The notes below the pieces were generated by a model. The model had not been told where the DNA came from. It saw only the letters and a list, made by a program, of their open reading frames with translations, and did not search any database. A program made the translations under genes and the position numbers. A stretch of DNA of 64,000 bases, from NCBI GenBank assembly GCA_037833965.1, contig AP031351.1:25308501-25372500 (forward strand), read 5' to 3'. Positions 26,086 through 37,063 of this stretch are shown here, piece by piece; positions within the stretch are counted from its first letter, which is position 1; each line of letters begins with the position of its first letter. The DNA is from Marchantia polymorpha subsp. ruderalis. Lineage: Eukaryota > Streptophyta > Marchantiopsida > Marchantiales > Marchantiaceae.

Positions 26086-26620
26086 AGATTAAAATCAAGA
26101 TAATATTCATGAAGAGTCACAAATAGCTTTGTATGTTTTATAGTGGATAAATCCAATAAGAAAATATGAATCAAGTGTTATACTGAAGTACTATTATTTT
26201 CATTTTGGAATATTGGTGGCAATATTGGAATTTTATAGGGATATATGCGAGCAGGACTATGTGGTAAAATTAAATTAAACTGCAATGGTGCTAGATCTTA
26301 CAGCACCTTGGAGTCCTTGGTATTTTAAAAATAAATGTTAGTAAATAATCACAAATAACATTGTATTTTTTTATTACTGGATAAAACCAATCAAAAAATT
26401 AGAATCGAGCGTAACAATGGATCCTATCATTTGAAATTTGACGGTTCAGATAGGAGAAATAATTTGTGGTAATAAATGATTTCAATCAATACATCGTTAG
26501 GAATACTAAATATAGAGATAGGAGGAATAATTGGTAGCAATACGTGATTACAATAAATATATTAAACGGCGATGGTGTCAGATCGAACATAACTTTGGAG
26601 TCGTTGGGATTTTGCAGATG
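26086..26620. repeat. Degenerate direct repeat, copies about 240-285 bp apart
   Basis: The ordered blocks TCACAAATA-C-TTGTAT, GGATAAA-CCAAT-A, AAAATTA-AATCGAG/AAGTGT and GGTG-AGATC-ACA with TTGGAGTC-TTGG occur first from about 26090 to 26330. They recur from about 26345 to 26615 with extra sequence between blocks. It is an old duplication of a non-coding unit. The right-hand part is followed by a short GC-richer patch (26580-26810) with no recognised gene. Confidence 0.5.
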
Positions 26621-29224
26621 TTTCCTGATTTCCTGATTGTTCGACCTTACAGTACTATGGTGGCCGGCGCTGCTTTGCACCTATCAGGTGGAAGGGTATC
26701 CATGTCGTACAGTTTGTCCATTTGTCTCTTCAACGGATGGAGCATGATGCGAAGGATCTCTGAATCACCAAGTCACTTTGTGTTGGTCCCTTCCATAACG
26801 CGTTAACAATATAACTCAGTTTCTCATCACCTCATACGACCGAAGTACAGTGAGATGTTCAAAAGGTATCACTCAGGTTACCGGAGGTTCATAAGGCTTG
26901 GGAATTCCCATATCTAAAGAAAGTAATTTAAATTATGGATTCAATTCGTCGTAATTGTGGGATTTATCAATAAATAGAGTACATAAGTACGTTATTACTC
27001 GCCACTAACTAACTTTCTAGCATGTAACTCTCGAATATTTATGAGAGAATGATTTCTGTACGAAGACGAATAATGACAAAGGCAACGTGACATAATCTTA
27101 CTTGTGACAAAATCAAAGATGTAATCATGTCGTTCTTAATTTTGGTTAATATTGGGATTTTGTTAACAAATCCCAGCATTTAGTGGGCTTAGGTTACTGC
27201 ACTACGGTAGAATTGGATGACAATTTCTGAACAAGTGAAGAACAATGAGAGTGGTTCGAAATGCAATAAAAGTGATACATCAAACACTCATATATAAAGT
27301 CTATGATGTCAATCAAGAATTATCACCAAGGTGGCCTTCTATCCCCTTTTAAAATATGTGTAATAAGTGCAAATCAGCGTAATCTATACTAGACCAAATT
27401 TACGCAAAGGAACCTAATTGCAAGTGATGATTGTTTAATGTACGCTGAGAAATGAATGTTCTCCACATGCAAATGGAAAGAAGAATCCTCCTATTTAAGA
27501 AAACTTACCGTGATCAGAAATCGCAGAACCAACAGGAAAGGAATGGCAACTCCAGCAACACGAACAGGGGAGAAAGCCGAAACACAATGCGACCGGTGTC
27601 TGAGAAGCTTTTATATATATATTGTACGCGCAAACCGTGCCAAGTTGTGTCTTTGGAACAAGACTCGAAGACAAGTACAATTTTAGCCTTGTTCCAAAGT
27701 TGAAGAAAGAAAGAGTGGAGAGGTTAAGAGCGCATCTGAAAGAGAGAGGGAGGGGAGAGAAGGGGTATGCAGTCACTATGTCATTTCCGTTCTACAGCTT
27801 TGGCTGAGAGTAGGTGTTAGCCACTGCAAATTAAACGGCGGCGCACCCACGGTACAGTACTGCAGCAGAAGAAAGAATCCATGGTAGCACAAGTTCGTGG
27901 TAAAATTAGAAAGTAGAATAAGGAAAAAGGATGGGGCGTTCGTGGTCAGATTCAATAGAGAGAGAGAGAGGCGCAGTGGACGGAAGGGATTAGAGAAGTC
28001 TGAATGCGCCTCTCACGATCTCCTCCTTCCGGGAAGGAGAGGCTCACGATAAGGAGGGCGGACTTGTGAAACCCGTCATGCACGAAGAGGAGTCCTGACA
28101 GAGGAGTCGAGAACTCGAGAGTGAACATGTTCTGTCAGAATTCGCACTAAACAGGAATGGCCTCGTACGGAGGAGGAGGCTGACTTACGCTGCACGATTG
28201 GGAGTCCACTGTCCTATACAAGAGCACGTGGAGGTGTTGGACAGCAATCGTAAAGAGAGTGTGTGTGTGGTCACTGGTGGCATAACGAGCGAGCGAGGGG
28301 GAGAGATCTGATGGGGCAGCGAGCGAGGGACGGTAGGGTGGGGACGATGGAGAAATAGCTCGGCCCGCCGCTGGCGTCAGGAGGAGGAGGGTTCAGTTGT
28401 TTGCTTGCTCGATCGCGGTGATCGAAGGCCGCCTCCGAGTTCTTCGTGCCCTAAGTGCTGAATTGCAGAAATCTACGATTTTCGAGAGGTGGGCAATCTG
28501 ATCTCTCTGTTTCCCTTTACGAAACAGAAGCGGAGAGCCTCGTATGTACGAGGAAGGATCGGTGTTCGGAACCACCTGTGTCGGATTCACCTGTCAGCGG
28601 GGCTAGCTGTCTCGCAGAGGGATGCAATTCTTCCTCCCTCTGGACGGTGCACGCGAGATGAATCAGAGCGGACGAGTTGCGTCGAGGAGGCTCATCGGGG
28701 CACATGTCGTCTACAGGTCTGGAGTCAATTGATTGCAGGTGCAGGAGAAGATGCTCTGGACTTCAGCTATAATCAGCCCGGTGGAGCTAGTCTGCCCTCT
28801 TTGATCTGACCATTTTAGTCTGAGAGCCACTCGTGTGCAGACCATGCTCCAATACATCAGAACAGTTTAGCTTCGGGGACCCAATTCTATTCGACTCTCG
28901 ATCTCAAAGCGTGGATGTTGCGGAAATATTTTCGAATGATCGATCACCTTTCTGAAGCCGTGCTAGAGTTTCAGGTGTGTCATTTATTTGGCGACGAGAA
29001 AGGAGGCCCTTGCCCAATTGTGCCTTTCGCTTTTAGAGTGACTCGGTCCATCTTGTTGCAATTTTTCCGTGAGCGAAGTACTCAAGTAGCTCAGAATCCG
29101 AGATTTTATTCCAGCGTCTCATAGTGGACGCCGTCATGTTCGTATCAGATAGTCAACACATGATGACTCACTTGCACTGGCATTCGAATCTAATTCAACC
29201 TGTTGTTCTGAAGGTGAATTTCTA
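26621..29224 (+). promoter_or_regulatory. Upstream region and probable 5' leader of the F-box/LRR gene
   Basis: Composition shifts from AT-rich to GC-rich from about 27450. A purine tract (GAGAGAGAGAGAG near 27957) is followed by a GC-rich stretch at 28000-28900, which looks like promoter plus leader. Short frames at 28489-28809 and 28915-29124 on the plus strand could act as upstream ORFs if this stretch is transcribed. Neither matches a protein I know, and no intron borders can be proved here. Confidence 0.4.
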
Positions 29225-30700
29225 ATGAAGAGACGGAGAGAAAAGACGCCCAAAGCTGCTGCATCGGGTTCCAAAACCACCAGAGGTGAGCTAGTTAGTT
29301 CTCCTTCTGCATACGACTCCACACTGTCGCGCCTCGGAGTAATGCCGGTCGACGGCAGCCGAGCTACAGCTAGCGGAGTCAAGGGATCAAAAGGCAAGTC
29401 CGATGGAAGACAGAAAGAAAAGTCGGGCTTATCTCGCCTGGCTGATCTGTCCATTAATGAAAGTTCACCTCAGGATAAACCGCAAATGATGGACTTCGAG
29501 GATAATATTCCGGATGAGATTATGGTGCAAATATTTAAGCATGTATTTCGGCCGGGAATTGCGTGGGAGTCGGCCAAAGTTTGCAAGCGTTGGCACGTAC
29601 TTCAAGCAATCAATTTATTGCAGAAGCGGGGCAGTGGCAGTATTAGGTGCATGGGCTTGAAGAAAGGCGATCGTTCAGGAAGGAAAAATCATTGTGACGG
29701 TCGGGCCAAGACTCTGAAATTGAAGAGAGTGGAATCGGAGTGGCGTCTATCTATGCATCTCTTACAGAGCTGCAAACGACACATCCATAACTTGGAGATC
29801 AAGAATTGCACGCATGTCTCGGAGCGAGGATATCAGCTGATTTCAGCTTTTGCATCAAATTTGAAGTCGATTCGACTGGAATTTTGCAATTCCTTGGACG
29901 ATGCCAGCTTTGACTCTATTCTAGACAAATGTCCAACCCTGCGATCCATTCATTTGACGGCAGTTAATGTTACCTTGGTAAATGTAGTCGCAAAGGCTCC
30001 CAAGCTTCAAGACCTGCACGTCCATGGGTGCCGGAAAGTGACAGCAAAGACTTTGCTTACTATTCTGCATGGCTTGAGTAACTTGAGGTCTCTTAGTTTG
30101 ACTGCGATGGGAGACCCTCAGCAAGACTTGGATGTGACTAAATTCGAATCAGGACCACCTTTGAAGCTTCAACATCTGCACTTGGAAAATTCTCATGCAA
30201 TTACTGATCATCTTCTTCAACTACTGGCTCCTCGACTTGTAAATTTGAGGAAGTTGGATCTGACCCTGTGCACATCGATTACTGATGATGGGTTGCAGGC
30301 AGTACTCTTGTCATGTGGCGCATCACTAACTCAGATTGTGATGTCTCGGTGTAGACGAATTACTGATAAAAGCATTTTCACGTTGGCTGAGACTGCTTAC
30401 AAACTGCATGATGTGTCTTTGGCAGGCTGTAGTATTAGTGATGTTGGGTTAAAGGTATTGATGGGTGCTAAGTTCATTCGAAACCTGAGGAACTTGAGTT
30501 TGGCCTGCTGCAGTAAGGTAACTGACGTAGGTTTATCGTACTTCGCTTCTCAGGCAGACCAGTTGGCATGTTTTAAAACCCTTGATTTGCAGAGTTGCTC
30601 TGGAATATCAGCGTTTGGATTGAAGGGCCTTCCAGAGAAGCTTCATGGTAAAAGCTACAAAGTCCTTTCTGAAAAGAAAAATGTCACCATCTCAGGATGA
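29225..30700 (+). CDS. F-box/leucine-rich-repeat protein (FBXL type)
   Basis: A single uninterrupted frame encodes 491 residues. Residues 1-85 are basic, Ser/Lys-rich and probably disordered. An F-box follows at about 93-130 (IPDEIMVQIFKHV ... WESAKVCKRWHVL), which in this family binds SKP1 in an SCF ubiquitin ligase. From about 160 to 480 run about ten leucine-rich repeats of the cysteine-containing FBXL type, such as LRNLSLACCSKVTDVGLSYF and LRKLDLTLCTSITDDGLQAV, the usual substrate-binding surface. The absence of introns is unlike its neighbours in the window. An earlier start is unlikely: the frame upstream is short and unlike the family. The substrate cannot be predicted, and I do not assign an orthologue. 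Confidence 0.88.
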   Translation: MKRRREKTPKAAASGSKTTRGELVSSPSAYDSTLSRLGVMPVDGSRATASGVKGSKGKSDGRQKEKSGLSRLADLSINESSPQDKPQMMDFEDNIPDEIMVQIFKHVFRPGIAWESAKVCKRWHVLQAINLLQKRGSGSIRCMGLKKGDRSGRKNHCDGRAKTLKLKRVESEWRLSMHLLQSCKRHIHNLEIKNCTHVSERGYQLISAFASNLKSIRLEFCNSLDDASFDSILDKCPTLRSIHLTAVNVTLVNVVAKAPKLQDLHVHGCRKVTAKTLLTILHGLSNLRSLSLTAMGDPQQDLDVTKFESGPPLKLQHLHLENSHAITDHLLQLLAPRLVNLRKLDLTLCTSITDDGLQAVLLSCGASLTQIVMSRCRRITDKSIFTLAETAYKLHDVSLAGCSISDVGLKVLMGAKFIRNLRNLSLACCSKVTDVGLSYFASQADQLACFKTLDLQSCSGISAFGLKGLPEKLHGKSYKVLSEKKNVTISG

Positions 30701-33700
30701 CACTACCATCTGTGTTGGCATAGAGGATGTAGCACATGCACCTGTCAATTTGTTCATATAACTCTTTACCTAGGTAAAGTGAATTAGTTGACACTGTCAA
30801 CTGGTCACTCAATTTTGGTGATGTCTTTATCGAAGACATTGCGAAATTCTGAAGTGTAGGTGAACCCGTTTTTCCCCACTTTTCCACTTTCGATTCCATT
30901 TTGACACAGGACCATGAATGTGAATTAAGTCTGGTCCTCAGCTTTGTAAAATTAGAATTGTAGTGCATCCTCAGAGCTCAAGGTGTACCTCCTACATATC
31001 ATACTTTTACAAATGAGAATTGAAGATGCAGGGGAGATTTGGAGGCTGGATACATATGCTTCTCTCCAAGGGCATACACTCGATAGGGGGTTTCAGAATT
31101 TAGACCAAACGCTACAAGCCCTGGTAGCTCTGTAATGGTGTCATTTGTTGGAAAAATCAAAATGTGGAAACGAAAACAGGTGGAATAGTCATCCCCATTT
31201 TTATTGTCGCGTTCACGTCCGAAGTGTCTTATTTGGAATTCGAATGAAAGATGCACGTCTGTGATTCTCGATGATCTTCGTTCATATCTCGAAGTTGGAA
31301 GATCCCATGGCGATCAGACATGAACATAGTAATGTACTGTGCTTCTGTCTCACAGACAATTAGTACTCGAACTGAGAGACTAAGTGCGTGACAAAAGTAG
31401 ATGTGATCAACTCGGTCTCTCTTCATATAGTGTGTTGCTATGTAGAGATATATTCCATACGAGAATATGTTACCGGTAGGTAGTAAACATAACTTTAAAT
31501 CTAACAGTGAAGAACGCGCACGTAAGACTCTTCCATATCTGGTACACATAACTCGGCAGTTTGTGTTCAAATATACTATATTCGTTTGAATTCAAATTTC
31601 ATGTAGACTGATTTTCAACTTTTGAATTACTTGGATTGTAACATGCCATCAAATCATGATATTTAACACGAGTTTTATGTGAAAGATCATATTTGTCACA
31701 ATGTGTGATATATAATTTTCGACTTGTAAAAGCTTGCAAACGTAGAATTTAAATTAGTCTTAATTTTTTTAAGGAAAATTTTCACACTGTTTACATGGAG
31801 ATTTTGCCCTATAATGAGCTGCACGTAAGATGAGTAAAACGAAGATAGTTGCTATGTATCAAAGGTACCAAACATACTTTCTAACCCGACAGCTTCATCT
31901 GTACATTTTCAGTAAACATTTAATATAACTTACATCATGTACACACTTCCATCAGTCTTTTAATGTAAACATTTCCGCGGAAAAAATTCAAGACAAGACC
32001 TACTGGGGAGGGCACCGTCACTTTGATGAGGGCTCTTTCAAAAACCTCTTTCCACTGTTGGACTCAGACAGATGTGGTGGGGAACCTGCCGTGGTCGGTG
32101 TAAAGTACGGCATGGTTAAAGAACATGAGTACAAACTGGGTCAGATTGCCTTCATGTGGATGCTTGGTGATGTAATTACGCGTGAGCTCAAGGATTACAA
32201 CAATGCAAACCCCATAACTATATCCGATACCCAGAAGTGAAAAATTTATATTTTCTTGTGGTGCGGATGCGAAACCCACAGGTCTTGCGGAAAATCTTAT
32301 GCTTTAAATCAGAACTCACGAACACTTGGGCGAGCAGACTCTCCAACATCGCAATTATAAGACCACAGATTTAATCAGGAACGTAATAGCCTCATCATGA
32401 AAGTTCACACAGCGATGATACGACACCACTCCACAGCTGTGGTCCAAATAGAAGCCTATACGACGAAGTCATTTCCAACTGCAAACATTCTATGCACGAT
32501 AGTGCCGCGACATCGACCGAAGCGTTCTTCTCACACTCGGCTTATCTCCCAACAATGTCAACGCAACAATATGACGGCGATAATTTAGAGTAGTTCTCTT
32601 TGCTGCTCTGTCAGACAAAACTCAACTTTCCTAGAGGAAGAAGATGGCTCTAAATTACAAAGTAATCGCGGATGCACCCAATGCGGGCGTTCTCTCTGTG
32701 ATTCATAACTTCCCTGATATTACAATCTCTTGGTTCTAAAGTCTACAAAATTGTTACGGTAATTACACGCCGCGACTCATGAGGGAGCTGTAACATACCC
32801 TGTAAGTAACTCTCACTCGAGTGAGCTCGACAGCTTTCTATTTCAAGAACCCCTTGTTTCTCCACTCTCTTAAACACACCGTTCTGCATGAGTAGCAAAA
32901 ACATCATACTATGCTCGTGAAGACTCCTTCTCCTGCTCCTCTTCGTATTCGATCTGGCGTCAACACACAAAACAACCATTCAGCGCACTGTCGTCTAGCA
33001 AAACACTATTTGGCAAAGGCAGACTAAAAAGTCTCTCGCCTCAACTTCGTTCGATAATCCACATAGTAGATCAATCAGCAAAACGTGGGCTCCAAACTAA
33101 TTCCGGCCAGGAGTGCATCTGTAGGTGAGATGTGCCACACCAAAGACGGGCCACACCAAAGGTAGAGAGAGAACACAATGACTGACTTTGACTACATATG
33201 ATTCACGTCAATGCTATACAGAGTATTTACTACCGCAAATCGATCCTAATGGATCTGTCAGGAGCAAAATCTAGATGGTAAAAGTGCAATTCAAAAATCC
33301 TCAACGAAATATGAACAAAAATACGTTATACTATCTTGTGCCTGACACTTTTGACAGAAAAGACCAGAGGGTTTAGGGGATCCAACGTAACCTACAGATC
33401 AGAACGAACATGTACATATGATATGACACCGTGTACGGCACACAAGGGTTTATGCCAAAGTGTTAGGCTGCTGCTAAACCCTAGCACCTAAAACCCCTTA
33501 TACGGCCTTGAGTTTAGCAGCTGCAAATGCACTGCATCAATAACGCAGACTAGAAGGCAGAGAGTAAAAACAGGTTAAGGATACCACAAAGCATAAGAAC
33601 GGACACCATGGGAGTATTCTGTGTACTGATGGACCCAATAAGTGTACATCCTTCTTCCACACCACCAAGAACTAAGAATCACCACGAACTACTACGGCAG

Positions 33701-33990
33701 ATAGATTACGCCTTACAGAAGCAGTGCTTCATCAGTGGGGCCCAGATGGGTGAAAATAAAGTAGGGCTAGAGAGTCAGTACGCCTTGCCACGAGTTCTGA
33801 ATCATTTTAGACTGGAGAGATTGATACTTGTTTGATAAACGGAGATCGGTCATCTGATGTTTAGAGCACATGACCCTGACTAAAGCGATTTATCTTTGAA
33901 CCCCATCATAGCTACTTGGATGTGTCTTCAATACCTCGCGCAACAACGGACTCGGATAATGCCTTGCAAGATTTTTCCCCGACTGTACCA
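30701..33990. other. Intergenic region between F-box/LRR and MAK16 genes
   Basis: This holds the 3' end of the F-box/LRR transcript and the 3' end of MAK16. Frames are short (the longest, at 31229-31570 on minus, has no known motif). I see no exon chain, tRNA-like fold or repeat family. Confidence 0.45.
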
Positions 33991-36190
33991 TCACTCACAT
34001 GATGGCTGAGGTAATTGGAACTTTAACACTAGACTATCAATAGGCAGGATCGAACACGTTACCTCCACATGACCACGTCTTTTCCTTCTACTCGCGACAT
34101 CTGATTTCACACCTGCGGCATCAGCGTCTCTTTTCGTAGGCAAGCCAGCTTTTCTTGCCTGAACTCTCCTGGTTGGAATTTCTGTTGATGACAAGCACGT
34201 GAGGTTAGTACAAGAATTCCAGCTGAGCAAAAGAAGATCTTTAGCATGCAACAGAAGATAATCTCACAAGAAGCTGAGGAAGAATAAATACCTTCATCTT
34301 CTGAATCTGATTCACTACTTTCTGTAAGGCGGTCTTTCATGCCATTGGCAAACTCTTCCATTTCATCCTCTTCGTCCTCCATTTCGTAGCCCTCTACGTA
34401 CTCTACCTCGGGCTCTTCCTCCTGGAGAATTGGCAAAACATTGACTTAGAAGACTTACGCATCAGTAGGATAAGCTCTAACAACATTGAATACTATCAAT
34501 GAGAGGGAATACAACTAAAATAATCCTATGAATGCACCAAGTCGTTATCACATTAATTACAGACGCTACGCAGACATTTGAACTAGACTACCAAAAATAG
34601 TTATAGATAAACTATGTACCTCTTCCTCTTCCTCTTCTTCCTCCTCCTCTTCATCGTCAGCCGTCATCGACTCCATATCCAGGACCTTTTCGTACTCTTT
34701 CATTGGAAAGTTGTAAATATCCCCATATGTACCGCTCTGTAAACGCTGGAGCAATTCCTTCTCTATAGACTGCAGTTTCAAAACACATTGAATTAAGAAC
34801 CAAAAGATATTTGCATCCCGAAGGTGAAGTCATCAGACTGTGACATGTCCTTCCTAGTAATTTACAGCTTGAAGTCCTTTGACATAATTCCACAAGCTTT
34901 GATCACAGCGTAAGGCACCTTCCCGCAGTCTCAGAAGCAAAGATGTAGCCAATGGACAGCAATTTCTACTTTCGCCTATTACAGAATGATGTTGGACGAC
35001 ATCATCAGGCATGCCAGTATACCTATCTTCTGAACCAATGTCAATGTGGAACATACCCGATCAAGAACAGCGGCAACTTCAGCTTTTGCTTCCCTCCGAG
35101 CTTCTCTTTGCACCTGCTTGGCCGGCATGGTCATAATTTTGGGCCTGAACAGTCGTTCATTATTTATTTAATCAAAATTCGATCACTGCACGTGGAATTA
35201 TCGTCTTTTTATGAGACAAATTTAAGACAAGAAATTAGAAGGCAGAAGAGAAGGACTCACTTGACTTTAAGCGCGAGCTTCCGCATTCGAATTAGGTACT
35301 GAGTCATTTTCGTCAACCGCTGCTTGTTCTTGTGGACAAGAAACTTAGGCCAAAATTCCTGGACATCAATGCCACATGCAGCTAAGACACAGCGATGATT
35401 CAAAGCTATGACATGAATTGCCCAATACAGGAAAAATGCGTAGTACCATCCATACTGACAAACTCTTCAGTAGAAACGATAAGGGAACTGGAATCTCGAA
35501 TCTGCTTACAAGATGCTTGTCCACAATTTCGAGAGCTTTGGCGTAGTTTCTTGGTAACTTCACCCTCTCCCATAAATCTTTTGGTGAATGGGCTCTTTCA
35601 ATACTTTTCATATAGAGATAAAGTAAACCTGCGATGGATTCTCAATACGTCTCAGTGACTAAAAAACCCCAGCCTACTCTTGTCTCTGTTCCCATCAATC
35701 ACGAAGACGTCCCCAGCGGTGGCGCTTAGTAAATAGATCGGATCTAGCAAACTGAATCTACAATCCTACGAGAAAACGAATACAATTCAATTCTACAATC
35801 CCTTGAAAGAAACTTCCAATCTCTGCTATCGGACTACGTACCATCGATCTCCTTAATTGTCGCATAACGACTGTTAGCTAAAGGGCAGGAACTACGGTTA
35901 CAAAGTCCAGTAACATTGTACTCATTCCTGCAAAAATTCTGTGTCACAGTCCTGCGAGTCACACGTGGCTGAGAATCAGTAACAAGAGGAGCTTCGACCT
36001 CGACTTGAAACGAACGAGCCACCCATGGCAACAGCGGAGTCCCATCCACACTCCACTCGCTGACCGCTTACGACGACCAGAACTCCCTCATGAAATATAA
36101 AAAGGCTTCGAAGTCCGAGCGCACTCACTTTGCTCTAAAGCTGCAATGCTGGTGACCTATGACCTGCCAAATAATCTCGTCGTGCTGCAT
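33991..36190 (-). CDS. MAK16: MAK16-family ribosome biogenesis protein
   Basis: Eight exons join in phase: 36129-36190, 35842-35951, 35510-35628, 35261-35358, 35057-35144, 34620-34769, 34292-34421 and 33991-34181. They give about 315 residues, close to the family's 300. The start [11 protein letters not shown] is the family N-terminus. The conserved [20 protein letters not shown] cysteine block and [11 protein letters not shown] follow (residues about 25-58), then [19 protein letters not shown] and the basic [19 protein letters not shown]. After [10 protein letters not shown] comes an acidic tract rich in Glu, then a basic tail. MAK16 acts in the nucleolus in 60S ribosomal subunit assembly and pre-rRNA processing. 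The extreme C-terminus is uncertain: an in-frame read-through ends at 33991, but a short intron (GTAACG to CTCAG, about 60 bp) would change the last residues. Telo-box motifs lie upstream. Confidence 0.92.
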
Positions 36191-37063
36191 GGTGCAAGCT
36201 CACTCGCTCGCAAAGCAACGACACGATGCAGGTCTTCCTGTCGAACGACGATGAACGATTCCTTCCTCCTCCGATGTGCAGGCTGCACTGCGACGATGGA
36301 AGACGATCTATCACTGCCCAACCTCCCTCACCCTCCCTCGTTATGCAACACCTCTACCCCCCTCGTCCTCCCCTTCAGCAACCCGACACGAAATCCGAGC
36401 GAACCGGCAAGCGTGAGTCAAGGCAGAGATTTGAGATCTCTGCGTGGTGACATGAATTCTGTCTGGTCCTCGCTCCCATTCTCGCTGCGTTTCGCCCTAA
36501 ACCCTCCCCCGTTCCCGTTCGAGTTTGAGGTTTAGGGTTTGACTTCAACTGCAATTAAGTGAACTTCCGTAGCCCGGGGTACGAAAAGCGTCCGTCGTCC
36601 GTCGACCTCGGACGCCTCGGGCTCTTCCTCGGGCCCGGGCACGAGTGTCCTAAGGGACCTGCGATCTGTGCACTCGACCATGTGGCAACCGGGAAACCGG
36701 GACTTGCACATTCCCGGACCTCCAGGGTCGGACAATTGCAAGGACCGAAGGGCAGCGGAGGGCGACGAAGATGAAATATATAAGATCGAAAATATCAGAA
36801 CCTCTGAGTCCGAAGGGAATATTCTCCGTGCGAGATTCCCCATGCATGCACAGATCGATGATTGATTATGGACTTCGGAGTCGGTGCCTTGGACGTGAAT
36901 CTTGTTCAGCAGCTCTGCCCGACAATCCTGCTGCAGGAAGGAGTCAGGCGATCGGAGATTGTGTGAGGTGGGAGGGACATAATTTCCCATTCGTCCGGTG
37001 AAGTATCTGTTTCCTGGTGGTGGCGGTGGTGCTGCTGCTGTGTAGACTCTGTGGTGGGTCGCC
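36191..37063. promoter_or_regulatory. Shared divergent promoter region of MAK16 and PGLP2-like genes
   Basis: The 0.87 kb between the two divergent starts is GC-rich and holds no supported gene; open frames here are compositional. CCCTAAACCCT at 36495-36505 and TTTAGGGTTT at 36531-36540 are telo-box motifs. Plant telo-boxes are typical of promoters of ribosomal protein and ribosome biogenesis genes, which fits MAK16. They lie about 310-350 bp upstream of its ATG. Confidence 0.55.
36531..36540 (-). promoter_or_regulatory. Telo-box (AAACCCTAAA on minus)
   Basis: TTTAGGGTTT on plus equals AAACCCTAAA on the MAK16 sense strand. A second telomere-like block, CCCTAAACCCT, is at 36495-36505 on plus. 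The pair is close enough to act as one site cluster. Confidence 0.6.
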
